Below the pieces are notes generated by a model that was not told the DNA's origin, did not search any database, and saw only the letters and a program-made list of their open reading frames with translations. From the NCBI RefSeq assembly GCF_023534745.1, contig NZ_JAMHJQ010000006.1, positions 476,842-540,841 of the forward strand: a stretch of 64,000 nucleotides of DNA. Reading direction: 5' to 3'. The stretch is from Streptomyces sp. 35G-GA-8. GTDB taxonomy: Bacteria; Actinomycetota; Actinomycetes; Streptomycetales; Streptomycetaceae. Positions 33,862-42,313 of this stretch are shown here, piece after piece. The translations under genes were made by a program, and so were the position numbers. Numbering within the stretch: the stretch's first letter is position 1; each line of letters starts with the position of its first letter.

Positions 33862-34362
33862 ATGACCATGTCCGCGGAACGCACCGCAGCCACCGACGAG
33901 ATACTGCGCCGCACCCTGCGGCGGCACGCCGCCGGGGTCACCGTGATCACGGTCCCGGGGCCGGCCGGCTTCACCGCGACCTCGTTCACCTCGGTCTCGC
34001 TGGAACCGGCGCTGGTCTCCTTCTGCCTCGGTCTCACGGCCTCCACGCTCGCCGCCGTACAGGGCGCCGACCGCTTCGCCGTCCATGTGCTCGGCGTCGA
34101 GAACACCACGCTCGCCCGGCAGTTCGCCCGCAGCGGCATCGACCGGTTCGCCGGGGTCCCCTGGACGGCGGACCATGACGGACTGCCACTGCTTCAGGGC
34201 GTCCCGGCCTGGCTCAGCGCCCGGGTGACACTGCGTCAACGCGTCGGTGACCATGTGCTGGTGGTCGGCGAGGTCGAGTCGGGCGGCGGCCATGGCGAGG
34301 GGCAGGCGCTGGTGCACCACAATGGCGCGTTCGCCGCGCCGGTGCCGCTTCCACCGAACTAG
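33862..34362 (+). CDS. flavin reductase (FMN:NADH, SsuE/DszD-like)
   Basis: The 166-residue flavin reductase-like protein has the split-barrel FMN-binding fold, with GVTVITVPGPAGFTATSFTSVSLEP at the N-terminus and a GDHVLVVGEVESG strand near residue 132. It would make reduced FMN for the two monooxygenases upstream. Start at 33862, after GAAGGGAAG; a further in-frame ATG at 33847 is possible. It ends the sulfur operon. Confidence 0.88.
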   Translation: MTMSAERTAATDEILRRTLRRHAAGVTVITVPGPAGFTATSFTSVSLEPALVSFCLGLTASTLAAVQGADRFAVHVLGVENTTLARQFARSGIDRFAGVPWTADHDGLPLLQGVPAWLSARVTLRQRVGDHVLVVGEVESGGGHGEGQALVHHNGAFAAPVPLPPN

Positions 34363-34388
34363 GCCCTGTCTGCCCTGTCTGCCCCGTC

Positions 34389-34422
34389 GGCCGGAGCGCG
34401 GAGTCATGTCCGCCTTCCGGCC
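34389..34422 (+). terminator. hairpin at the end of the sulfur operon
   Basis: Arms GGCCGGA and TCCGGCC with an inner GGA/TCC pair lie 27 bp after the last stop. It is a plausible terminator without a U-run. Confidence 0.5.
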
Positions 34423-34513
34423 CTCGCGGGGCGTCATGCTCTGGACGTCCACTGTTCAGCCAGCCGACACCCGCTCTGCCCGAAAACGACCGTATGCGCG
34501 TATGCCATGAAGC

Positions 34514-35263
34514 ATGGCAACACAGGACCGGAATCGGACAGAGTCAGATGTGAACCATTCGCCCCGCGCCCGCATTCGCGCCGGCGACCCGGCCGAATTC
34601 GGGCGGTTATTCGAGGATTACGCCGGAATCGTCTATCGCTATGCCATGCGTGTAACCGGTGACTGGGCCACCGCCGAGGACGTCGTGTCGCTGACCTTTC
34701 TGGAGGCGTGGAGGCTGCGCGAAAAAGTGCACCCGGAGGGGGAGAGCCTGCGTCCCTGGCTGCTCGGAATCGCCACCAACGTCCTGCGCAACACCGTGCG
34801 CACGGCCAGACGCCATCACCTCGCGCTCGCCCGGCTACCGGAACCGGAAGCCGTACCGGACTTCGCGGAGGGGCTGGCCGCCCGGCTGGCCGACACGGAG
34901 GAACTGGCCGCCGCCCGGGTGGCGTTAGGCGGGCTCCGGCGTGCGGAGCGGGAGGTCTTCGCCCTGTGCGTCTGGGAAGGGCTCGACCACGCGGCCGTCG
35001 CCAAGGCACTCGGGGTGGCCGTCGGCACCGTACGCTCCCGACTCTCCCGCGCCCGCGGGCGGCTGCGGCAACTCACCGAAGCGGAACTGCGCCGCAGCAG
35101 AGCCAAGCACCCCGGAGCCAAAGACGGCGGAGCCCGTAACAGCAGAGGCGAAGGCGTCGGCGATAATAGCGGCAGAAAGGATACGCAACGCTCCTCCTTC
35201 CGCGGACAGTTCATAGAGAGCCGCACTTCGGCGGCCGCGTCGACACAGAAGGGAAACCGATGA
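34514..35263 (+). CDS. ECF-type RNA polymerase sigma factor
   Basis: The 249-residue protein has region 2 (LFEDYAGIVYRYAMRVTG, ending VSLTFLEAWR) and region 4 (LRRAEREVFALCVWEGLDHAAVAKAL). A longer hydrophilic tail follows. The next gene overlaps by ATGA and encodes a membrane protein, the pattern of an ECF sigma factor with a membrane-tethered partner. A GTG at 34550 is an alternative start, since neither has a good Shine-Dalgarno. Confidence 0.85.
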   Translation: MATQDRNRTESDVNHSPRARIRAGDPAEFGRLFEDYAGIVYRYAMRVTGDWATAEDVVSLTFLEAWRLREKVHPEGESLRPWLLGIATNVLRNTVRTARRHHLALARLPEPEAVPDFAEGLAARLADTEELAAARVALGGLRRAEREVFALCVWEGLDHAAVAKALGVAVGTVRSRLSRARGRLRQLTEAELRRSRAKHPGAKDGGARNSRGEGVGDNSGRKDTQRSSFRGQFIESRTSAAASTQKGNR

Positions 35264-36201
35264 GTTTCTTCTCGCGATGGCGGTCCCATGCCGGGCACGA
35301 GGATTCCTTTCCGTTCCCCCCGGCGCCACCATACGAAGGTCTCTCCGCCGAGCGGCAGAATCTCCTCAAGCAGCGTTTCCTGCGACAGATAACCCGGGAA
35401 TCCGCGCCCGAGCCCTCACCCGTACGGCCGGTCCGTCCCCGCCGGTATCGGCCGGCCGCCCTCGTGGCCGTCCCCGCTCTGCTCGTCGCCGCCCTGGCCA
35501 TGGTGACAAGCCTCACGGGCGCGTTCCGCGGCTCCGCGGCCGACCACCACGAAGCGGTGCGGCTGCTGGACCGTATCGCCGTGGTGGCCGCCGAGCGCCC
35601 GGCCAGGACGGTACGCGACGAGCAGTACGTGTACACGAGGATCAAGGGCTCGTGGCCGGTGCCGGACGAGGGCACGGACGTCTTCATCCGTGAGGACTGG
35701 ATCGCGGTGGACGGCGAGCGGAACGGCCTCGCCCGGCAGGTGTACGAACCGGGAAGCCCTTCGCTGGACTCCCGGCCCCCTGACGGGGGGACGGTGCTCG
35801 ACAAGGACCTCACCATGACCACATACCGTGAGCTGGAGGCCCTTCCCACCGACCCGGACGCCTTGCTGGAGAAGATCGAGAAGGACACCGAGGGCCAGGG
35901 CCCGGCCTCCGGCCAGGCGGTCTTCGAGGCCATCGCCGAGATGCTCCCGCAGTCGACCCTCCGGCCCGAGCTGAACGCGGCGCTGTACCGGGCGACCGCC
36001 AGGATCCCCGGGGTTGTCGTCAGAAAGGGCGCCATCGACGCCGCGGGACGGTACGGAATCGGCCTCGCCTTCCACACGGACGGCGACGACGTCGTCTGGG
36101 TCTTCGACAAGGACCGGCTGACGTATCTCGGCACGAACAAGGTCGCGCTCCTCGACGTGGGCATCGCCGACGCGACGGACCAGCGGCCCCTCTCCCGCTG
36201 A
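35260..36201 (+). CDS. CU044_5270-family membrane protein, sigma-factor partner
   Basis: The 313-residue protein has a cytoplasmic N-terminus of about 65 residues (LKQRFLRQITRE), one membrane helix at about 67-87 (PAALVAVPALLVAALAMVTSL) and an extracytoplasmic domain with the family's YVYTRIKGSW and a late GRYGIGLAF. CU044_5270-family proteins sit next to ECF sigma factors in actinobacteria and probably act as anti-sigma or signal-sensing partners. Confidence 0.78.
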   Translation: MSFFSRWRSHAGHEDSFPFPPAPPYEGLSAERQNLLKQRFLRQITRESAPEPSPVRPVRPRRYRPAALVAVPALLVAALAMVTSLTGAFRGSAADHHEAVRLLDRIAVVAAERPARTVRDEQYVYTRIKGSWPVPDEGTDVFIREDWIAVDGERNGLARQVYEPGSPSLDSRPPDGGTVLDKDLTMTTYRELEALPTDPDALLEKIEKDTEGQGPASGQAVFEAIAEMLPQSTLRPELNAALYRATARIPGVVVRKGAIDAAGRYGIGLAFHTDGDDVVWVFDKDRLTYLGTNKVALLDVGIADATDQRPLSR

Positions 36202-36227
36202 GGGGCGGATCCACCCGCGCCGCCGCA

Positions 36228-36266
36228 CCCGATATCGGTCCCTCCCCGGAGGCCGGTGGTATCGGG
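36228..36266. terminator. hairpin between convergent genes
   Basis: Arms CCCGATA (36228-36234) and TATCGGG (36260-36266) plus inner CGG/CCG pairs sit between stops at 36201 and 36268. Likely a shared terminator. Confidence 0.55.
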
Positions 36267-36267
36267 C

Positions 36268-37284
36268 TCAGGACGTGGCGCTCGCACGGCGACCGGCGGC
36301 TCCAGTGGCTCCGACGGCCGTGCCCAGTGTCTCCGGCCTGCTCGCGTACGGCAGTTCGTCGATCGGCAGGTCGGTGCAGAACCGTGCCATGAGGTCGGCG
36401 AAGTCCGCGATCCGCTCCACCGGAGCCAGATGGTCGGTCTCGTCGATGGTCAGGAATCGCGCCTCGGGAAGCTGGGCGGCCACCTCACGTCCCATGGCGG
36501 GCGTGCACAGCGTGTCGTGCTCACCGGTCACCACCAGGCTCGGCACGGCGGGTACCGGTTCCGGCCGGTACCACTCGTGCCGCATCAGCCGGGTGTTGTG
36601 CTCCGCGGACTTCTTCAGCTGCTCGGGGTCCTGCCCGGCGATCTGCTGGTACACCAGCCGGGACACGGCGGCGTGCTTGCGTACCCGGCCCGTGCCGGGC
36701 GGCGACATGAAACGGTCCGCCAGCTCACGGGCGATGGTCTCCGTCTCACCACGGTCGATCATGACGGACCAGCGCTCCATCGCCGCCGCGTAGTCCGCCG
36801 GGATCCGGGTGGTCATCCCGACCAGCAGCAGCCGGGCGAGCATCCCCGGGTAGTGCTGGGCGAAGCGCAGACCGACCGCGCCGCCGTAGCAGGCCGCGAC
36901 CAGATTGACGCGCGGTACGTCGAGTTCGGTGAGCAGATGCCGGATGGTCGCGGCGAGGAAGTCGACGCCGTAGTGCGCGGGCAGGAAGTCGGCCGTACCG
37001 TACCCCGGCAGATCCACGGTGATCACCTGCCCCAGCGGAGCGAGCCACTTCTCGTGCCGTACCCAGGAGTGGCGGTCCTGGGACGAGCCGCCCAGCACGA
37101 GAAGCGGCTCGGTGAGCGCGGTGCCGTGATCGACGATGCGGCAGGTGTAGCGGAAGCCGTCGAACGTCAGATCGCGCTCGTCGACCGGGCCGTCGGGACC
37201 GCCTTCCTCGGCCGGCTGCTCCGGGATCAGCTGAGGGACCATGGGCGAGTCCTGCTCCTGGGCGAGAACGGCATCGATGGGCAT
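36268..37284 (-). CDS. alpha/beta hydrolase with Cys in the nucleophile position
   Basis: The 338-residue alpha/beta-hydrolase has the usual oxyanion, acid and His segments (LPGYGTADF; TGEHDTLC; DETDHLAPVE near residue 293). The nucleophile elbow reads VAACYGGAVGL, so Cys132 takes the place of the Ser in GxSxG. Cys nucleophiles occur in dienelactone hydrolases, PHA synthases and some thioesterases. No signal peptide is seen. It stands alone, so the substrate is unknown. The 291 bp upstream hold a promoter region but no gene. Confidence 0.78.
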   Translation of the reverse strand: MPIDAVLAQEQDSPMVPQLIPEQPAEEGGPDGPVDERDLTFDGFRYTCRIVDHGTALTEPLLVLGGSSQDRHSWVRHEKWLAPLGQVITVDLPGYGTADFLPAHYGVDFLAATIRHLLTELDVPRVNLVAACYGGAVGLRFAQHYPGMLARLLLVGMTTRIPADYAAAMERWSVMIDRGETETIARELADRFMSPPGTGRVRKHAAVSRLVYQQIAGQDPEQLKKSAEHNTRLMRHEWYRPEPVPAVPSLVVTGEHDTLCTPAMGREVAAQLPEARFLTIDETDHLAPVERIADFADLMARFCTDLPIDELPYASRPETLGTAVGATGAAGRRASATS

Positions 37285-37537
37285 GGATCACTCCAGAGCT
37301 ACGGAAGGGACAAGAACGTCCCTGCCTAGCAGTTGACCCGGCCCGTTCACGCATTGCTGACCCGATCGTGGGCGGTTCGCGCCCCGGGGTCCGCTGGTCG
37401 ATTCGACTCTCGCTCAGCAGCACGACGAATCGGTACCCGGGAGGGTGCACCCATGGTCCGCGGAGGCATCCCGGCATCGCCGACTTCCCGGACAAACCCG
37501 TCGCCGGGGTGAACCTTACGAGGTCCGGCCGGTGCCC

Positions 37538-37568
37538 TTGACTTCGAGTGCGCTCCAATTCGTAGCCT
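37538..37568 (+). promoter_or_regulatory. MerR-type promoter with 19-bp spacer
   Basis: TTGACT (37538-37543) and TAGCCT (37563-37568) are separated by 19 bp, longer than normal and typical of MerR-activated promoters. The spacer holds a GAGTGCGCTC dyad-like core. The start point would fall at about 37575, next to the ATG at 37576, so the mRNA is probably leaderless. No merR gene is in this window. Confidence 0.5.
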
Positions 37569-37575
37569 TTTGGCC

Positions 37576-38544
37576 ATGACAACCCCACAGCACACGATCG
37601 GATCCGGTTTCGGAGCCCGCAGCACCACTCAGGACGTGCTGCGCGGCATCGACCTCAGCGGCGCACTCGCCGTCGTCACCGGTGGATACTCGGGCCTCGG
37701 CCTGGCGACCACCCGCGCCCTCACCGGCGCCGGAGCCCATGTCGTGGTGCCCGCCCGGCGACCCGAGACCGCGCGGAAGGCGCTCGACGGCATCGACGGC
37801 GTCGAGGTCGACGAACTCGACCTCGCCGATCTCGACAGCGTCCGCCGGTTCGCCGAGCGGTTCCTCGCCTCGGACCGCTCCATCGACATCGTCATCAACA
37901 ACGCGGCGGTCATGGCCTGCCCGGAGACCCGGATCGGGCCCGGCTGGGAGGCGCAGTTCGCGACCAACCACCTCGGTCACTTCGCGCTGGTGAACAGGCT
38001 CTGGCCGGCGATCGTCCCCGGCGGCGCCCGGGTCATCTCCCTCTCCTCGTCCGCCCACCGCAATTCGCCCATCCGGTGGGACGACATGTGGTTCGCGCAC
38101 GACTACGACAAATGGCAGGCCTACGGTCAGGCGAAGACCGCCAACGCGCTGTTCGCCCTGGAACTCGACGCGCTCGGCCGGGACTCCGGCGTACGGGCGT
38201 TCTCGGTGCACCCCGGCGGCATCCTCACCCCGTTGCAGCGCCATCTCCCCAAGGCGGAAATGATCGCCGCCGGCTGGATCGACGAGGCCGGAAACGCGGT
38301 GAACCCCGTGTTCAAGACGGTGGAGCAGGGCGCCGCCACCCAGGTGTGGGCGGCGACCTCCCCCCAGCTGGCGGGCGCGGGCGGCGTGTACTGCGAGGAC
38401 TGCGACATCGCCGAGCCCGCCTCGGAGGATGTCTCGGTGCCCGGTGGCGTACGCGCCTACGCGACCGACCCCGAGCAGGCGAAGCGCCTGTGGCGGCTCT
38501 CGGCCGAGCTGACCGGAGTCAACGCGTTCGCGGCGACCGCGTGA
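37576..38544 (+). CDS. short-chain dehydrogenase/reductase (retinol dehydrogenase-like)
   Basis: The 322-residue SDR has the NAD(P)-binding TGGYSGLG (about residues 36-43), NNAAV at about 114, a catalytic SSS and the YGQAKTAN active-site Tyr-Lys pair near residue 178. It is an extended WWOX/retinol-dehydrogenase-like member common in Streptomyces. The predicted leaderless start and MerR-type promoter suggest induction by a small molecule or stress. Confidence 0.87.
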   Translation: MTTPQHTIGSGFGARSTTQDVLRGIDLSGALAVVTGGYSGLGLATTRALTGAGAHVVVPARRPETARKALDGIDGVEVDELDLADLDSVRRFAERFLASDRSIDIVINNAAVMACPETRIGPGWEAQFATNHLGHFALVNRLWPAIVPGGARVISLSSSAHRNSPIRWDDMWFAHDYDKWQAYGQAKTANALFALELDALGRDSGVRAFSVHPGGILTPLQRHLPKAEMIAAGWIDEAGNAVNPVFKTVEQGAATQVWAATSPQLAGAGGVYCEDCDIAEPASEDVSVPGGVRAYATDPEQAKRLWRLSAELTGVNAFAATA

Positions 38545-38666
38545 GCGGACTCCTCCGCCGCAGGGCCCCGCTCCGTCTCACCGGCCGGCCCCGGCCCGTC
38601 GCGCCCGGCGCCCGGCCCGGCTCTAGGCTGGGCGGACCGGTACACGCGAGCGAAAGCGAGAGATCC

Positions 38667-39497
38667 GTGACCAGGACCCCGGTGCGGGCACTCAATGACG
38701 GCACCGCCCTGCCCGCCGTCGGCCTCGGCACCTATCCGCTCGACGACGACGCGAGCGAGAAGGCCGTCGCGGGCGCGCTGGCGCTCGGCTACCGGCTGAT
38801 CGACACCGCGCTGAACTACCGCAACGAGACCGGCACCGGACGGGGTGTCGCGCGCGCCGGGGTGCCCCGCGAGGACATCGTCGTCACCACCAAGCTGCCG
38901 GGCCGGCACCATGGTTACGAGGAGACCCTCGCGTCCTTCGAGGAGTCCCGCGCCAAGCTGGGCCTCGACTACGTGGATCTCTATCTCATCCACTGGCCGC
39001 TGCCGCGCGTGGACAAGTACGTCGAATCCTGGAAGGCGATGATCAAGCTCCGGGAGGACGGGCTCGTCCGGTCCATCGGGGTCTCCAACTTCACTCCCGC
39101 GCACATCGAGCGCCTGGAGGCGGAGACCGGTGTCCTGCCCTCCGTCAACCAGATCGAGATGCATCCCGCCCTTCCCCAGGAGGAACTGCGCGCCGTGCAC
39201 GCGGCCAAGGGGATCCGTACCGAGAGCTGGAGCCCGCTCGGGCGGGGCAGCCGGCTGCTGACGGATCCGGAGACCGTGGCGATCGCCGAAGAGCACGGCG
39301 TCACCCCGGCGCAAGTGGTGCTGCGCTGGCACACCCAGCTCGGCGCCGTACCCATCCCGAAGTCCGGGGACCCCGGCCGTCAGCGGGAGAACCTGGATAT
39401 CTTCGGGTTCGAGCTGACGGCCGGTGAACTGGCCAGGATCTCGGCCGGTCCGCACCGCAGGCTCGGCGGAGACCCGGAGCACCACGAGGAGTTCTGA
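38667..39497 (+). CDS. aldo/keto reductase (AKR5-type)
   Basis: The 276-residue AKR has Asp46 and Tyr51 (LIDTALNYRNE), Lys in TTKLPG and His in YLIHWP, plus IPKSGDPGRQREN near the C-terminus. It starts at GTG 38667 (VTRTPVRALN). Close in type to the enzyme at 14349. It is 122 bp after the SDR gene on the same strand and might share its promoter. Confidence 0.88.
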   Translation: MTRTPVRALNDGTALPAVGLGTYPLDDDASEKAVAGALALGYRLIDTALNYRNETGTGRGVARAGVPREDIVVTTKLPGRHHGYEETLASFEESRAKLGLDYVDLYLIHWPLPRVDKYVESWKAMIKLREDGLVRSIGVSNFTPAHIERLEAETGVLPSVNQIEMHPALPQEELRAVHAAKGIRTESWSPLGRGSRLLTDPETVAIAEEHGVTPAQVVLRWHTQLGAVPIPKSGDPGRQRENLDIFGFELTAGELARISAGPHRRLGGDPEHHEEF

Positions 39498-39498
39498 C

Positions 39499-39580
39499 GG
39501 TCGGCGCGCGCCGACCGACACGTTCCGGCGATCGGCGCACGCGCCGCTGCCCGGTCCCGCCGCGCGCGGGCAGCGGCGCG
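39499..39580. terminator. paired bidirectional terminators
   Basis: An 18-bp perfect palindrome (GGTCGGCGC/GCGCCGACC, 39499-39516) is followed by a 14-bp-arm hairpin (39540-39553 with 39567-39580, arms starting CGCGCCGCTG). They lie between the aldo/keto reductase and hypE, which are convergent. Confidence 0.75.
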
Positions 39581-39582
39581 CG

Positions 39583-40698
39583 TCAGCAGATACGGGGGAG
39601 TTGCTCGCCCAACGGCGTGTCCACCACCCGGGTGCCGCCCAGACCCGTGCTCGCCACGACCATGCCGGGGTGGTCCGTCGTGCACGTGCCGATCGCCACC
39701 GCCCCACGGCCCCGTGGATGTGCCCGCATCGCCGCCAGCACCTCGTCGGCGTGGGCCGGCGGTACGAACGCCACGAGTTTGCCCTCGTTGGCGACATACA
39801 GCGGATCGAGGCCCAGGAAGGCGCACGCGTTGGCGACGGAGTCCGGCACCGGAAGGGCCCGTTCCCGCAGGGCGATGCCCACCCCCGCCGCCGAGGCGAT
39901 CTCGTTGAGCGAGGTCGCGAGCCCGCCACGGGTCGGATCCCGCAGTACGTGCAGATCGCGGCAGACGTTCAGCATGGCCTGGACGAGCGAGGCGAGCGGC
40001 GCCGTGTCGCTCACGATCTCCACCCCGAACTCCAGACCCTCCCGGACGCTCATGATCGCCACGCCGTGCTCACCGATGGGACCGCTGACGATGATCACAT
40101 CGCCGGGCGCGGCACGCCGTGGACGGATGTCGATCCCGTCGGGGATCAGCCCGATGCCCGCCGTGTTGATGAAGATGCCGTCGCCGTGTCCCGCGTCCAC
40201 GACCTTGGTGTCGCCCGTGGCGATGACCACCCCCGCGGCCCTGGCGGCGGCTCCGAGCGCCTCGGCAACCCGGCCGACCGTGGCGAGTTCGACGCCCTCC
40301 TCCAGAATGAACCCGCAGGACAGATAGGCGGGCACGGCGCCCATCATGGCCAGGTCGTTGACCGTCCCGTTGACCGCGAGATCGCCGATGCCGCCGCCCG
40401 GGAAGAACAACGGACGCACGACATACGAGTCGGTGGAGAAGGCGAGACGCGCTCCGCCGAGGGTGACGGTCGCGGCATCGCCCAGCTCCGCGAGCACGTC
40501 GCCGCCGAACGCCGGCGCGAAGAGATGCTCGACGAGTTCGGCCGAGAGCTGTCCACCACCACCGTGTCCCATGACGACCTTCGCGTGGTCACGGAGCGGG
40601 GCGGGACAGGTCCACCCGGAGAAGTCGGCGGTGGCGGGCGGCGCTTCGGGCAGGACGGCGTCCGCCTCGCTCGGCCGGAGCCCGGTCGTCTCAGCCAA
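39583..40698 (-). CDS. hypE: hydrogenase maturation protein HypE
   Basis: The 371-residue PurM-like protein dehydrates the thiocarbamate on its C-terminal Cys to make the cyanide ligand of the hydrogenase Fe. The essential C-terminus PRIC is present. HGGGG near residue 44, [15 protein letters not shown] and DPTRGG are family motifs. It overlaps hypD by 8 bp and is the last gene of the hyp operon. Confidence 0.96.
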   Translation of the reverse strand: MAETTGLRPSEADAVLPEAPPATADFSGWTCPAPLRDHAKVVMGHGGGGQLSAELVEHLFAPAFGGDVLAELGDAATVTLGGARLAFSTDSYVVRPLFFPGGGIGDLAVNGTVNDLAMMGAVPAYLSCGFILEEGVELATVGRVAEALGAAARAAGVVIATGDTKVVDAGHGDGIFINTAGIGLIPDGIDIRPRRAAPGDVIIVSGPIGEHGVAIMSVREGLEFGVEIVSDTAPLASLVQAMLNVCRDLHVLRDPTRGGLATSLNEIASAAGVGIALRERALPVPDSVANACAFLGLDPLYVANEGKLVAFVPPAHADEVLAAMRAHPRGRGAVAIGTCTTDHPGMVVASTGLGGTRVVDTPLGEQLPRIC

Positions 40699-41833
40699 GG
40701 GAAGTCACCTCTTCGCGCGCGCCGGCGGTGCCCGCCGCGTCCGGTGTCGCCAGCCTGCGGTACAGGAAATACGCGGCGCAGGCGCCCTCGCTCGACACCA
40801 TCGTCGCGCCGAGCGGATTGCGCGGGGTGCAGGTCGTGCCGAACGCCTCGCACTCATGCGGTTTGATCAGCCCCTGAAGCACCTCACCGCTGCGGCACTC
40901 CGTGGATTCCTCCGTATGCATCCCCGTCACCGAGAAGCGGTACTCCGCGTCGTACTGCCGGTACGCGGGGGACAGCCGCCAGCCGCTGGCCGGGATCATC
41001 CCGATACCGCGCCAGGCCCGGTCGGTGACCTCGAAGACATCGGCCAGCATGGCCCGCGCGGCCGGGCTGCCCTCCGCCTGGACCGCACGGGGGTAGGCGT
41101 TCTCGACGGTGTGCTCACCGGCCTCCAGCTGGCGTACCGCGCGCCGGATGCCCTCCAGGATGTCCAGCGGTTCGAAGCCGGTGACCACGATGGGGACGCG
41201 GTGCCGCTCGGCGAGCTCGGGGTACTCGCCGAGCCCCATCACCGTGCAGACGTGCCCGGCGGCGAGGAACGCCTGCACCCGGCAGTCGGGCGAGTTCATG
41301 ATGGCGTTGATCGCCGGGGGCACCCGGACGTGCGAGACCAGCAGGCTGAAGTTCGTGACGCCGAGCTTCCTGGCCTGGTAGACCGTCATGGCGTTGGGCG
41401 GGGCCGTGGTCTCGAACCCGATCCCGAAGAAGACCACCTGGCGGTCCGGATTGCGCTGGGCGATCCTGAGCGCGTCGAGCGGGGAGTACACGACCCGTAC
41501 GTCCCCGCCTTCGCTCTTGACCTTGAACAGATCACGGCCACTGCCGGGCACCCGCAGCATGTCGCCGAACGAACAGAAGATCACATCGGGGCGGGAGGCG
41601 ATCTCCAGCGCCTTGTCGATGGTGTCCAGGGGGGTCACACAGACCGGGCAGCCGGGGCCGTGGATGAGTTCGATGCCCTCGGGGAGCAACTGGTCGATGC
41701 CATGGCGGATGATCGAGTGGGTCTGGCCGCCGCAGACCTCCATCAGCGCCCAGGGGCGGGTGGCGGTGGCGTGGATGTCGTCGAAGAGGTGCCGGGCCAG
41801 TTCGGGATCACTGAATTCGTCAAGATACTTCAT
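40691..41833 (-). CDS. hypD: hydrogenase maturation protein HypD
   Basis: The 380-residue scaffold assembles Fe(CN)2CO with HypC. It has the CGGQTHS motif near residue 34, [10 protein letters not shown] near residue 67, GFETTAP at about 149 and a Cys-rich C-terminus that holds a [4Fe-4S] cluster. Overlaps hypE; 58 bp downstream of hypC. Confidence 0.96.
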   Translation of the reverse strand: MKYLDEFSDPELARHLFDDIHATATRPWALMEVCGGQTHSIIRHGIDQLLPEGIELIHGPGCPVCVTPLDTIDKALEIASRPDVIFCSFGDMLRVPGSGRDLFKVKSEGGDVRVVYSPLDALRIAQRNPDRQVVFFGIGFETTAPPNAMTVYQARKLGVTNFSLLVSHVRVPPAINAIMNSPDCRVQAFLAAGHVCTVMGLGEYPELAERHRVPIVVTGFEPLDILEGIRRAVRQLEAGEHTVENAYPRAVQAEGSPAARAMLADVFEVTDRAWRGIGMIPASGWRLSPAYRQYDAEYRFSVTGMHTEESTECRSGEVLQGLIKPHECEAFGTTCTPRNPLGATMVSSEGACAAYFLYRRLATPDAAGTAGAREEVTSLG

Positions 41834-41891
41834 CTCATGGTCTCTTCCGTGAGGGCTCAGGGCTCAGGGCGCAGGACTCGGGACTCGGCGG

Positions 41892-42251
41892 TCAGGGCCG
41901 CGTACCGAGGGGATCGGGGTTCGCGGGGCCGGCCCCCGGCGACCCGGGGGACGGCGGAGTCCCGGCGGGACGCTCGGCCCCCGCCTCCCGCGCGGCCCGT
42001 CCCCACGCATCGCCGAACTCCTCCTCCAGAACGCCCAGATTCTCGAAGAGCCGCAGTGTCTGCCGCGCTGATTCCTCGTCGAGCCGCTGGAGCGCGAAGC
42101 CGACATGGACGATCGCGTAGTCACCGACCTTCATCTCCGGCACATACTCCAGACAGACGTCCTTGATGACGCCGCCGAAGTCGACCTGGGCCATCCGGGT
42201 TCCTTCGCGCTCCTCGATCTCCAGTACTCTGCCGGGCACGGCAAGGCACAT
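41892..42251 (-). CDS. hypC: hydrogenase maturation chaperone HypC
   Basis: The 119-residue protein starts MCLAVPGRV, with the essential Cys2, and has the OB-like core VDFGGVIKDVCLEYVPEMKVGDYAIVHVG. HypC carries the Fe(CN)2CO unit between HypD and the large subunit. The C-terminal 45 residues, rich in Pro, Gly and Ala, exceed the usual 75-90 residue length. Confidence 0.95.
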   Translation of the reverse strand: MCLAVPGRVLEIEEREGTRMAQVDFGGVIKDVCLEYVPEMKVGDYAIVHVGFALQRLDEESARQTLRLFENLGVLEEEFGDAWGRAAREAGAERPAGTPPSPGSPGAGPANPDPLGTRP

Positions 42252-42313
42252 CGCTCCTCCTTCACGTCAAGCGGTGGTCAACGGGCAGTCCGGCCGCGAG
42301 CCCGGCCGGTGGC

